The notes under the pieces were generated by a model. It ran no database searches, was not told the DNA's origin, and was given only the letters and a program-made list of their open reading frames with translations. Positions 33,959 through 41,537 of a DNA stretch of 41,537 nt are shown here, piece after piece. The DNA comes from an uncultured Collinsella sp. GTDB lineage: Bacteria; Actinomycetota; Coriobacteriia; Coriobacteriales; Coriobacteriaceae. Position 1 is the stretch's first letter. Each line of letters begins with the position of its first letter. The stretch lies in NCBI GenBank assembly GCA_958407465.1, contig CATYIV010000018.1:1-41537 (forward strand), read 5' to 3'. The position numbers and the translations under genes are program-made.

Positions 33959-34789
33959 ATGGGTTGCGAGCACGCACAGGCCGCCGGCGGACAAACGTCG
34001 CCGTCGCAATTTGAGGAGAACACGCTGTCCGAGGTCAAACGCGTCATCGCCGTGCTTTCCGGCAAGGGCGGTGTCGGCAAGTCGTTTGTCACCGGTGCCA
34101 TCGCCACCGAGCTTGCCCGTCACGGCCACAAGGTCGGCGTCCTCGATGCCGACATCACCGGTCCCTCTATCCCCAAGATGTTCGGTATGAGCGGACGCCA
34201 CGTCCATGCCCTTGGCAACCTTATGCTGCCCGAAATCTCCGAGCACGGCGTCAAGGTCATGAGCTCCAACCTTCTGCTCCAAAACGAGACCGACCCCGTC
34301 CTTTGGCGCGGTCCGGTCATCGCGGGCGCCATTAGGCAGTTCTGGAGCGAGACCTCGTGGGGCCCCATCGACTACCTGCTGGTCGACATGCCTCCGGGAA
34401 CAGGCGATGTCGCGCTCACCGTCTTCCAGTCGCTGCCCGTCGACGGCATCGTCATCGTCACGAGCCCGCAGGATCTGGTCTCGATGATCGTCGCCAAGGC
34501 GGTCAACATGGCCGAGAAGATGAACGTCCCCATTCTGGGCATTGTCGAGAACATGAGCTATATCGAGTGCCCCGACTGCGGCAAGAAGATCGAGGTCTTT
34601 GGCAAAAGCAAGCTCCCCGAGGTCGCAGATCGCTATAACCTCGACATCTTGGGCCAGCTTCCCATTAATCCGGCACTCGCCGAGGCCTGCGATAAGGGCG
34701 AGGTCGAGACCGCGCTGCCCGATGGCATGTTGCCCAAGGCAGTCTCTGCCGTCGAGGCCATTACCCCGCACGAGACCGACGAGGCCTAA
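33959..34789 (+). CDS. mrp: Mrp/NBP35-family iron-sulfur cluster carrier ATPase
   Basis: Mrp proteins are P-loop ATPases that carry [4Fe-4S] clusters to target proteins. I choose ATG 33959 (276 residues), preceded by AAAGGAG. The deviant Walker A is GKGGVGKS (35-42), the switch I Asp is in DADITGPSIPKMFG, and Walker B-like LLVDMPPGTGD follows. The C-terminal CxxC at Cys204 and Cys207 (ECPDCGKK) is the cluster-binding site that bridges the dimer. The stop codon directly abuts the GTG of the next gene (TAAGTG). A link to the downstream flavoprotein is suggested only by this coupling. Confidence 0.92.
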   Translation: MGCEHAQAAGGQTSPSQFEENTLSEVKRVIAVLSGKGGVGKSFVTGAIATELARHGHKVGVLDADITGPSIPKMFGMSGRHVHALGNLMLPEISEHGVKVMSSNLLLQNETDPVLWRGPVIAGAIRQFWSETSWGPIDYLLVDMPPGTGDVALTVFQSLPVDGIVIVTSPQDLVSMIVAKAVNMAEKMNVPILGIVENMSYIECPDCGKKIEVFGKSKLPEVADRYNLDILGQLPINPALAEACDKGEVETALPDGMLPKAVSAVEAITPHETDEA

Positions 34790-36061
34790 GTGAACACGAG
34801 CGCCTTCTATGACGTCCTGGTAATCGGCGGCGGGGCTTCAGGCCTCGCCGCCGCCATTACGGCCGCACGCGCTGGCAAAAGCGTCTGCATCGTTGAGCGC
34901 GATGTCGCCTGCGGCCTTAAGCTCCTTGCGACCGGCAACGGCCGCTGCAACCTCTCCAACGAATCGATTGATCCTCAGCGGTATAACCACCCCGCATTCG
35001 TCGAATCCGTCATGGGCCCCCAGCCCGAACAAGAGCTTATGGGTTTCTTCTCCTCGCTGGGCATCATGACAACCTCCGAGGAAGGCCGGCTGTACCCGCG
35101 CTCCCTTCGCGCCGAATCGGTGCGCGACGCGCTTCTCAACGTTTGCGACCGCCTAGGTATCACCTTAATCTGCGGAGCCAATATTGCCACGGCGCGCAAA
35201 GATCCCGAAGGCTGGGCACTCCAAATAAACCGTCCAGCGCGGGCGCTAAAGGCAAAAAAGCACGACGACCGAAAATCGGAGCTCCGCTCGCTTCGGAAGG
35301 CACTCGCCGATGTCCCTCGCAAGAACGAAGCCCTGCAGGCACATGCCGTAATTATCGCCACGGGCGGCAACCCCACCGGTATCGCCGATACGTTTGGCCT
35401 CCCCCTCACCTCGCTGCGCCCCATCCTCTGCCCCGTATCGGCAACGGTCGTTGGCGATCGGGCGGCACTCAAGACGTTGGATGGTCTGCGCGTCCGCGCC
35501 CGCTTGACGCTCACCCGTAACCATAGTGAGCTCTGGCACGAAGACGGTGAAGTACTGTTTCGAGCCTTCGGCATCTCGGGCGTCGCTGTCTTCAACCTCT
35601 CCCGTCGTATCCAGCGCGGCGATACGATCCTGCTCGACGTTTTCCCCGACCTCTCCAAAGACGAGCTGCTCGATATGCTCAACCGGCGCGTTGAGCTGCT
35701 CGGCGGCTTTTCGCCCCGCGATCCCCGTTGGCTCGACGGCATGCTCGCCCCGCAACTCTCCCGCGTCGTCTGCACGACGTTCGAGCAGTGCCATCCAGGC
35801 TCCAACGATGTCATCCATCTGGTCTCAATCCTCAAACACTTTAAGTTGCTCGTCGAGGGAACAGCCGAGGAGCGCTCGGCGCAGGTCACGCGTGGTGGCG
35901 TATCTGTCGAGAGCATCTCAATACCCAGTCTACGCGCGCGCAGCGCTGTCGACGCCCCGCTTTACATCTGCGGCGAAGCGCTCGACATCGACGCCGATTG
36001 CGGAGGCTTTAACCTTGCGTGGGCCTGGCTCTCGGGCATTCGCGCCGCAAGCAGCCTGTAG
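34790..36061 (+). CDS. HI0933/BaiN-family NAD(P)/FAD-dependent oxidoreductase
   Basis: This 423-residue flavoprotein begins at a GTG directly after mrp. The N-terminal dinucleotide motif is VIGGGASGLAAA (11-22), with the FAD-ribose Glu in VCIVER. The family hallmark LLATGNGRCNLSN is near 45-57. The second nucleotide motif is AVIIATGGNPTG (near 185), and a C-terminal FAD contact lies in LYICGEALDIDADCGGFNL. The family has few defined reactions; BaiN of bile-acid bacteria is the best known member. Substrate is unknown here. It ends just before a promoter-terminator cluster. Confidence 0.88.
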   Translation: MNTSAFYDVLVIGGGASGLAAAITAARAGKSVCIVERDVACGLKLLATGNGRCNLSNESIDPQRYNHPAFVESVMGPQPEQELMGFFSSLGIMTTSEEGRLYPRSLRAESVRDALLNVCDRLGITLICGANIATARKDPEGWALQINRPARALKAKKHDDRKSELRSLRKALADVPRKNEALQAHAVIIATGGNPTGIADTFGLPLTSLRPILCPVSATVVGDRAALKTLDGLRVRARLTLTRNHSELWHEDGEVLFRAFGISGVAVFNLSRRIQRGDTILLDVFPDLSKDELLDMLNRRVELLGGFSPRDPRWLDGMLAPQLSRVVCTTFEQCHPGSNDVIHLVSILKHFKLLVEGTAEERSAQVTRGGVSVESISIPSLRARSAVDAPLYICGEALDIDADCGGFNLAWAWLSGIRAASSL

Positions 36062-36071
36062 CCGCGCAGTC

Positions 36072-36077
36072 TATAAT
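36072..36077 (+). promoter_or_regulatory. Perfect -10 (TATAAT) before the FAD dehydrogenase leader
   Basis: A consensus TATAAT lies 11 bp after the flavoprotein stop, but no good -35 is found at 16-18 bases. A transcript would start near 36084 and meet the hairpin at 36092 almost at once. Confidence 0.4.
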
Positions 36078-36091
36078 CAAAAACGCATTCG

Positions 36092-36123
36092 GGCCGTCTG
36101 GGATACCGGACGGCCTCTTTCTT
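36092..36123 (+). terminator. Intrinsic terminator or attenuator before the FAD dehydrogenase gene
   Basis: GGCCGTCTGG and CCGGACGGCC form a 10-bp stem (one G-U) with loop GATA, followed by TCTTTCTT. It would end the mrp operon. Because it lies in the presumed leader of the next gene, it may also act as an attenuator. Confidence 0.75.
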
Positions 36124-36141
36124 GCCTCTAAGGAGACCTCG

Positions 36142-37782
36142 ATGATCGAAATCACCCAAGTCAACGCGTCGCTCGATGAAGCCGGCGATGAAAATGCCTG
36201 CCTCATTGTTGGCAAGCGAGTCGCCAAGCGCGTCCTACGTTGCAAGGACTCCGAGATCAAGTCCATCGAGCTCCACCGCAAGTCAATCGACGCTCGCAAA
36301 AAACGAGACGTCCATTTTATCCTGAGCTTTCGTGTTGAGCTGACTAGTCCCCACCTCGAGCGAGAAGCGGTCGACAGCGTCGCCGAGCGTGACCGCTCGC
36401 GCGTACGCGCGATAGAGGACGATGGGCCCTCATTCCCCTCCCCCGTCTCCGACGCACCTCAAGAATGCCCTGTCGTTGTCGGCGCCGGATGCGCTGGCCT
36501 TTTCGCTGCACTCACCCTTGCCGAAGCGGGTCTTAAGCCCTTGCTCATCGAGCGCGGCGACCCAGCATTTCGCCGCTCGCATGCGATCGATCTCTTTCTA
36601 AAGGAGCGCATTCTCGACCCCGAGAGCAATATCCAGTTTGGCCTGGGCGGCGCGGGGACCTTCTCGGACGGCAAGCTCAATACGGGAACCAAAAATCCCG
36701 CCCATCGCCTTATCCTCGAAACCTTCGTCGAGGCGGGCGCGCCCCGCGATATTCTGTGGGATGCCAAGCCGCACATTGGCTCCGACATCCTTCCCACGGT
36801 TGTCACCGCTATATCCCAGCGCATCGAGCAGCTCGGAGGTGTCGTCCGTTATCGAACAAAGCTCGTCGACATTCACATCGACGCGTCTGGCGCCATTACC
36901 GGTATTGATGTCCAATCGTCCCAAGACGCCGCTTGCGAGCCAATCGAGACAAAGCACCTCATCCTCGCCTGCGGGCATTCTGCTCGCGATATTTTTGAGC
37001 TCCTTAAGGACCACAACGTGGCCCTCGCACAAAAGACCTTTGCCATGGGCGTTCGCATCGAGCATCCGCAGCGCGACATCGACCGAGCCCAATATGGAGC
37101 CTTGGCGGGACATCCTGCCCTCGGAGCAGCCCCCTACAAGCTCGTCGCCCATCTTCCCAACGGCCGCAGCGTGTTCTCGTTTTGCATGTGCCCCGGCGGA
37201 CAGGTTGTCGCCGCCTCTTCCGAGCAGGGCCACCTGTGCGTCAACGGCGCTAGCCTCAATGCCCGCGACGGACGCAACGCAAATGCCGCCTTGCTCGTTA
37301 ACGTCACGCCTGAGGACCTTCCCAACGATGACCCGCTCGCCGGCATCGAGCTCCAGCGTGCCTGCGAGGCGGCCGCCTATCGCCTGGGCGGTTCCAACTG
37401 GAACGCACCGGCACAACTCGTCGGAGATTTCCTCGCAGGACGCGCCAGCAAGGCGCCCGGAAAGGTAAAGCCCACCTATCCGCTCGGTGTGACCTGGACG
37501 GCAATTGACGAAGCCCTGCCGCAGCATATCGTCGAGTCGCTCCGCCTGGGACTTCCCCTACTCGGAAAAAAGCTACGAGGCTACGACCGTCCCGATGCCG
37601 TTCTTACCGGCGTGGAGACTCGTTCGAGCTCACCTGTCACTGTCACCCGAGACCGAACGTGCCATGCCGTGTCGACCCCAGGCCTCTACCCTTGTGGTGA
37701 GGGAGCTGGATATGCTGGCGGCATCATGAGCGCGGCCACCGACGGCATCCGTTGTGCCGAAGCCCTGATCGCGGACCTCTAA
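36142..37782 (+). CDS. FAD-dependent dehydrogenase of the COG2509 type
   Basis: This 546-residue flavoprotein starts at ATG 36142 after TAAGGAG. The N-terminal module (residues about 1-95) carries the family pattern HRKSIDARKKRDVHFILSF. The dinucleotide-binding motif VVVGAGCAGLFAAL begins near residue 111, followed by LIERGDP. Further family motifs are FGLGGAGTFSDGKLNTGTKN and the C-terminal PCGEGAGYAGGIMSAATDG, which binds FAD. The physiological substrate of this family is not known. It converges on uvrB and shares a bidirectional terminator with it. Confidence 0.87.
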   Translation: MIEITQVNASLDEAGDENACLIVGKRVAKRVLRCKDSEIKSIELHRKSIDARKKRDVHFILSFRVELTSPHLEREAVDSVAERDRSRVRAIEDDGPSFPSPVSDAPQECPVVVGAGCAGLFAALTLAEAGLKPLLIERGDPAFRRSHAIDLFLKERILDPESNIQFGLGGAGTFSDGKLNTGTKNPAHRLILETFVEAGAPRDILWDAKPHIGSDILPTVVTAISQRIEQLGGVVRYRTKLVDIHIDASGAITGIDVQSSQDAACEPIETKHLILACGHSARDIFELLKDHNVALAQKTFAMGVRIEHPQRDIDRAQYGALAGHPALGAAPYKLVAHLPNGRSVFSFCMCPGGQVVAASSEQGHLCVNGASLNARDGRNANAALLVNVTPEDLPNDDPLAGIELQRACEAAAYRLGGSNWNAPAQLVGDFLAGRASKAPGKVKPTYPLGVTWTAIDEALPQHIVESLRLGLPLLGKKLRGYDRPDAVLTGVETRSSSPVTVTRDRTCHAVSTPGLYPCGEGAGYAGGIMSAATDGIRCAEALIADL

Positions 37783-37809
37783 CGCACGAATTCCAGCGCG
37801 CAAAAGACA

Positions 37810-37843
37810 CAGGCCCCGAGCTCCACAGGGAACTCGGGGCCTG
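37810..37843. terminator. Bidirectional terminator between the FAD dehydrogenase gene and uvrB
   Basis: An 11-bp perfect stem (CAGGCCCCGAG / CTCGGGGCCTG) with a 12-base interior lies between the convergent stops at 37782 and 37848. The minus-strand tail TGTCTTTTG is moderately T-rich; the plus-strand tail (TTCGCTATTTCTT) is less so. Confidence 0.8.
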
Positions 37844-37847
37844 TTCG

Positions 37848-40088
37848 CTATTTCTTAAACCGTGCACCCTGGCGTTTTCTGCCCGATGCGAACGTGGAAC
37901 CCTTGCGGGCCTGCGAACGTAAGCGCTCGATCGTCTCGTCCTCAGACGCGCCCTCGAGCATCGCCCGAATCTGAACGACGGCATCGCGCAGGCGCGCCGC
38001 CTCCTCAAAGTCCATGGCGGCAGAAGCGTTGCGCATATCCTCTTCCATGGTTTCGACGATCCGCACAAGCTCGTCATGCGGCAGTTCTTCCAACTGCTCC
38101 GCAAGTGTCTGCTCGGGCGCCACCGTTTCCGGCACGCCGCCCTCGCCCGACTCATCGGGCGTATAGAATGCGCCATGACCAAGAGAATCGCCCTTCGAGC
38201 GCCCCTTGGAACCCACGGTTTTTTCGGCCTCGGCAATAAAACTTGAGATGTCGTTGATGGCCTTGCGCACTGTCTTGGGCACAATGCCATGCTCTTCGTT
38301 ATATGCCATCTGAATCTCGCGACGGCGCTGCGTCTCCTCGATGGCCTCTTTCATCGAATCGGTCACAACGTCCGCATACATGATGACTTCGCCATCGGCG
38401 TTACGGGCCGCGCGGCCAATCGTCTGAATCAGCGAACGGCGGTTGCGCAAGAAGCCTTCCTTATCGGCATCGAGAATTGCCACCAGTGAGACCTCGGGAA
38501 GATCCAAGCCCTCGCGAAGCAGGTTGATGCCAACGAGAACATCGATCTTGCCCTCGCGCAGCGTTCGCAGGATCTCGACACGGTCCATTGTCGCCGTATC
38601 AGAATGCATGTAATTGACCTTAATGCCCGCATCAAGCAGATGGTCGGTCAGGTCCTCGGCCATGCGCTTGGTCAACGTGGTCACCAGCACGCGCTCCTTG
38701 CGGGCAACGCGCTCGCGAATCTCGTCCTCAAGATCGTCAATCTGACCGCGAACCGGACGCACATCGATCTTGGGATCGAGCAGACCGGTCGGACGAATAA
38801 TCTGCTCCACGTCGTTTTGGCTCACCCGCAGCTCGTAATCGCCCGGCGTGGCCGAAACATAGATAAACTGGGGTATCCTTGCCTCAAACTCATCGAAACG
38901 AAGCGGGCGGTTATCGAGCGCCGAGGGCAGGCGAAAACCGTGTTCCACCAGCGTCACCTTACGCGAGCGGTCACCTTCGTGCATGCCGCGAATCTGCGGC
39001 ACCGTCACATGGCTCTCATCGATGATGCAGAGCATATCCTTGGGAAAGTAATCGATTAGGGTAAACGGCGGCTCACCCGGCTTGCGACCGTCCAGATGAC
39101 GCGAGTAGTTCTCGATGCCGTTGCAAAAGCCCATCGTCTCGAGCATCTCAAGATCATAATCGGTGCGCTGCTGCAGACGCTGCGCCTCGAGCAACTTGTC
39201 GGTCGCCTTGAGCTCCGCCACGCGCTTCTCGCACTCTTCGCTGATCGATTTCAGAGCCGCCTTGACCTTCGGCTTCTCGGTCACGTAGTGCGATGCCGGC
39301 CATACGGGGATGGCCTCGTACTCACGAAGCATCTCACCGGTGACCTCATCGATCTCGGCAATCAGCTCGACCTCGTCGCCAAAGAACTCAAACCGCAACG
39401 GATGCTCGGCATAAGGCGGATACACGTCGACAACATCGCCGCGCACGCGGAACGTGCCGCGTGCCAGGTCATAGTCATTGCGATCATATTGAATGTCGAT
39501 AAGTGCATGGATAAAGTCATCGCGCTCGAGCGGCACCTTCTTGTCGACGTTTGGAGCCAGACCCGCATAGTCCTCAGGAGAGCCAATGCCATAGATACAC
39601 GAGACCGATGCGACAACGATCACATCACGTCGAGAGAGTAGCGATGCGGTCGCCTGATGTCGCAGCATCTCAACCTCTTCGTTAATCGAGGAGTCTTTCT
39701 CGATATATGTATCGCTTTGCGGCACATACGCCTCGGGCTGATAGTAGTCGTAGTACGAGACGAAGTAGACCACAGCGTTGTTGGGAAAGAACTCTTTGAG
39801 CTCGCTCGCAAGCTGAGCGGCGAGCGTTTTATTCGGAGCCATGACCAGCGTCGGCTTTCCCAGGGCCTCAATAGTCTTTGCCATCGTGAAGGTCTTGCCC
39901 GAACCAGTCACGCCCAGCAAAACCTGATAGCGGTCTCCGTCCCTCACGCCCTGCACAAGCGACTCAATGGCCTTAGGCTGGGAACCGGCAGGCTCATAGG
40001 GAGACACGACCTTAAACGGCACGTCAGAGCCTTCAACGCCAAAGCGCTTAAGTTCACCACCAACGCGTTCTACTTCAAATTCCGCCAT
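37848..40088 (-). CDS. uvrB: Excinuclease ABC subunit B
   Basis: UvrB is the helicase-fold protein that verifies DNA damage and recruits UvrC. The 746-residue protein has Walker [13 protein letters not shown] (near 58-69), the beta-hairpin [20 protein letters not shown] (near 109-128), the helicase motifs IDESHVT and [16 protein letters not shown], and QTIGRAARN. The C-terminal UVR motif ([15 protein letters not shown]) binds UvrC. It is longer than the usual 660-690 residues because of an acidic linker before the UVR motif and a basic tail ([13 protein letters not shown]). All three uvr genes lie within 16 kb. Confidence 0.96.
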   Translation of the reverse strand: MAEFEVERVGGELKRFGVEGSDVPFKVVSPYEPAGSQPKAIESLVQGVRDGDRYQVLLGVTGSGKTFTMAKTIEALGKPTLVMAPNKTLAAQLASELKEFFPNNAVVYFVSYYDYYQPEAYVPQSDTYIEKDSSINEEVEMLRHQATASLLSRRDVIVVASVSCIYGIGSPEDYAGLAPNVDKKVPLERDDFIHALIDIQYDRNDYDLARGTFRVRGDVVDVYPPYAEHPLRFEFFGDEVELIAEIDEVTGEMLREYEAIPVWPASHYVTEKPKVKAALKSISEECEKRVAELKATDKLLEAQRLQQRTDYDLEMLETMGFCNGIENYSRHLDGRKPGEPPFTLIDYFPKDMLCIIDESHVTVPQIRGMHEGDRSRKVTLVEHGFRLPSALDNRPLRFDEFEARIPQFIYVSATPGDYELRVSQNDVEQIIRPTGLLDPKIDVRPVRGQIDDLEDEIRERVARKERVLVTTLTKRMAEDLTDHLLDAGIKVNYMHSDTATMDRVEILRTLREGKIDVLVGINLLREGLDLPEVSLVAILDADKEGFLRNRRSLIQTIGRAARNADGEVIMYADVVTDSMKEAIEETQRRREIQMAYNEEHGIVPKTVRKAINDISSFIAEAEKTVGSKGRSKGDSLGHGAFYTPDESGEGGVPETVAPEQTLAEQLEELPHDELVRIVETMEEDMRNASAAMDFEEAARLRDAVVQIRAMLEGASEDETIERLRSQARKGSTFASGRKRQGARFKK

Positions 40089-40113
40089 GGATACTCCTAA
40101 CTCATATATCTGC

Positions 40114-40119
40114 AGTATA
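40114..40119 (-). promoter_or_regulatory. Possible -10 of uvrB
   Basis: TATACT on the minus strand lies about 25 bases before the uvrB ATG, in the short gap after the transglycosylase gene. No convincing -35 is present at 16-18 bases, so this is a weak call. Confidence 0.3.
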
Positions 40120-40139
40120 CGCAGGCGGCAGGCATAGTC

Positions 40140-40721
40140 CTATACGAACCGATCGGGATAGAGGGTCTTGTAGCGAACCCAGGCATTATTGACACGAATC
40201 AGATACGCCTGCGTCTCGGGAAAGGTGATTGCATTATGAAGCGACGTACTCTGCTGCGCCCATCCGTCGACATTGCCCATGCCGGCGTTATAGGCGGCAA
40301 TGGCACTGTCAGTCGACCCGTTAAAATACGCTAGAAGATACGAGAGATACGCACAGCCAAACTCGATATTCGTAGCCGGATCGTTAAGGTTGTCGGCCGA
40401 ATACTCGCCACCGTCGACAAGGCCCTTGGCGATCATATCCTGGGCAGTCTCGGGCATCAGCTGCATCAATCCCTGAGCACCCTGATTCGACTCGGCCTCG
40501 GGATCCCAATTCGATTCAGACTTAATGACAGCGCACACCAGATACGGATCCAGATTATGCGAAATACTGGATTGCTTTACATACGCCTCGTAGTCAATCG
40601 GATACAGCGGCTTAAAGAAAGCGGCAGGAGCATACGAGTAAACGAATGAGATAAGGCCGAAGGCAAAAACGGCAGCCAGCGGTATAAGGCGATACCACGT
40701 AAGGAAACGTGTCTTAGGCAT
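40140..40721 (-). CDS. Membrane-anchored SLT-type lytic transglycosylase
   Basis: This enzyme would cleave peptidoglycan glycan strands outside the membrane. The 193-residue protein has one N-terminal membrane segment (about 12-29) with no cleavage site, so it is probably anchored. The SLT domain starts near residue 55. Catalytic Glu69 lies in IKSESNWDP, followed by GAQGLMQLMPETA (81-93) and the substrate motif AYNAGMGNVDGW. It overlaps the coaE stop by 8 bp (ATGCCTAA), so it is translationally coupled to coaE. The link to coenzyme A synthesis is positional, not functional. Confidence 0.9.
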   Translation of the reverse strand: MPKTRFLTWYRLIPLAAVFAFGLISFVYSYAPAAFFKPLYPIDYEAYVKQSSISHNLDPYLVCAVIKSESNWDPEAESNQGAQGLMQLMPETAQDMIAKGLVDGGEYSADNLNDPATNIEFGCAYLSYLLAYFNGSTDSAIAAYNAGMGNVDGWAQQSTSLHNAITFPETQAYLIRVNNAWVRYKTLYPDRFV

Positions 40722-41355
40722 CGGCCTCCTCCTTATCCACTACATCCCCGAACCCATGGCGCGAAAGCCATGCGTCCAGTTGTTCAAAGAGCGAGTTATC
40801 GTCTGCCGCATTGTCAATCACAGTTGTAGCGAGATTGCACAGCACAGACTCTTCGGGCTGGCAAGCAGAACGGGCATCGAAATCAGATGGCTCCATGCCA
40901 CGTTGAATAGCGCGCTCGCGACGAACTGACAAAGGGGCGCTGATGACCAAAATTTCATCAGCCAAGCCAAATGCATCCTCAAAACCAGTCGGAGCAGAAA
41001 CCTCGACCACCGCAAAAGGATAACGGGGAGATGAAACCGTACAACAAACCGGATCGAGAATCCTAAGCGAAAGCTGTTCAATCAGAATGGGATGCACGAT
41101 GTCATTGAGCCGTGCGACCGAATCAGGAGAAGCGAAAGCTCGAGAAGCGAGGATGCCGCGGCGAATGCCGCCTTCCTCATCCAAAATGTCCCAACCGAAT
41201 TCATCCGCGAGTGTATTGACGATATCAGAGCCCGGCACATACAGCGATTTTGCAAGCTCATCCAGATCGATAAGCATAGCGCCACGAGATTCGAAATAGC
41301 GGCAGGCAGTCGACTTACCCGAAGCAATATTGCCCAAGACAAATACGGTAAACAT
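40714..41355 (-). CDS. coaE: Dephospho-CoA kinase
   Basis: CoaE phosphorylates the 3'-hydroxyl of dephospho-CoA, the last step of coenzyme A synthesis. I choose ATG 41355 (213 residues), because GGAGG lies 5 bases upstream; the TTG one codon earlier is less likely. Walker A is GNIASGKST (8-16). The lid and substrate region include IDLDELAKSLY and RLNDIVHPIL, and the CoA-family motif VVEVSAP follows. The C-terminal part (RERAIQRGMEPSDFDAR) matches the lid. It begins the coaE-transglycosylase unit. Confidence 0.92.
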   Translation of the reverse strand: MFTVFVLGNIASGKSTACRYFESRGAMLIDLDELAKSLYVPGSDIVNTLADEFGWDILDEEGGIRRGILASRAFASPDSVARLNDIVHPILIEQLSLRILDPVCCTVSSPRYPFAVVEVSAPTGFEDAFGLADEILVISAPLSVRRERAIQRGMEPSDFDARSACQPEESVLCNLATTVIDNAADDNSLFEQLDAWLSRHGFGDVVDKEEADA

Positions 41356-41383
41356 CAAGCCCTCCCTAACGCCAATGCGAGTA

Positions 41384-41389
41384 ATTATC
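41384..41389 (-). promoter_or_regulatory. Possible -10 of coaE
   Basis: GATAAT on the minus strand, 19 bases from TTGAGT, lies about 30 bases before the coaE ATG. The spacing is long. The upstream terminator makes a promoter in this gap likely. Confidence 0.4.
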
Positions 41390-41481
41390 GCTCAAATACA
41401 CTAGATGGACTCAAAATACAGCCAAACAGTAAGAGCGCATACGGGGGAGCTAGGTCCCAAAGTACAACGTGTATACAACGC

Positions 41482-41513
41482 AAAAAAGGGGGAGGCCGCG
41501 AGGCCTCCCCCTT
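41482..41513 (-). terminator. Strong intrinsic terminator of a gene beyond the right edge
   Basis: A perfect 12-bp stem (AAGGGGGAGGCC / GGCCTCCCCCTT) with a 4-base loop is followed on the minus strand by TTTTTTG. It must end a minus-strand transcription unit whose gene starts outside the window, and it separates that unit from coaE. Confidence 0.9.
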
Positions 41514-41537
41514 CTCAGTTCAAGCGTACGGCTCGGT

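Noticed and set aside
40140..40160. A possible LexA box upstream of uvrB
   Set aside because: Only the half-site CGAAC is present, and the partner half (CGGGA) does not match GTTCG. It also lies inside the end of the transglycosylase gene.

Overview
The window looks like chromosomal DNA from a high-GC Actinobacterium of the class Coriobacteriia, most likely Collinsella or a close relative. This is an inference from gene content, gene order (rapZ-whiA-gap-pgk-tpiA-secG), the gut-type sialic acid locus and codon style; no rRNA marker is present. I see no tRNA, rRNA, CRISPR array, insertion sequence or phage gene. Coding density is high. Genes lie on the minus strand except for an island of four plus-strand genes at about 31.6-37.8 kb.

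Region by region (minus-strand units are read right to left): (1) 44-5986 is an oppABCDF oligopeptide import operon with its own promoter, a leader hairpin and an oppA-oppB stem-loop. (2) 6278-13404 is a housekeeping block: rapZ-whiA, then gap, pgk, tpiA and gpmI (lower glycolysis), then secG. Intrinsic terminators follow gap, gpmI and secG. (3) 13524-23956 is a nine-gene accessory block with one polarity: a family-5 binding lipoprotein, a permease, a permease-ATPase fusion, an ATPase, two CE7/AXE1-type esterase paralogues, NanA, NanK and NanE. I read it as a sialic acid import and catabolism operon (SatABCD-type transporter) ending at N-acetylglucosamine-6-phosphate; nagA/nagB, a sialidase and a dedicated regulator are not in the window. 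(4) 24321-28454 is ybaK-murJ-uvrC. (5) 28587-31466 is uvrA. (6) The plus-strand island holds an LTA-synthase-like sulfatase-fold membrane enzyme, an Mrp/NBP35 ATPase coupled to an HI0933-family flavoprotein, and a COG2509-type FAD dehydrogenase. (7) 37848-41355 is uvrB, then coaE coupled to a membrane-anchored lytic transglycosylase. A strong terminator at the right edge belongs to a minus-strand gene outside the window.

The most interesting features cluster in and around the sialic acid block. One of the two tandem esterases has lost its nucleophilic serine (Ser to Gly). A 98-bp long-palindrome element lies between nanK and nanE. The 364-bp region upstream of the operon can fold into a three-way junction and carries a LacI-type palindrome core that it shares with the region upstream of gap. 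The ATPases of this transporter lack the C-terminal cysteines that the neighbouring OppD and OppF keep. The block sits between uvrC and rapZ, genes that are neighbours in many other Actinobacteria, and no yvcK gene lies between rapZ and whiA.
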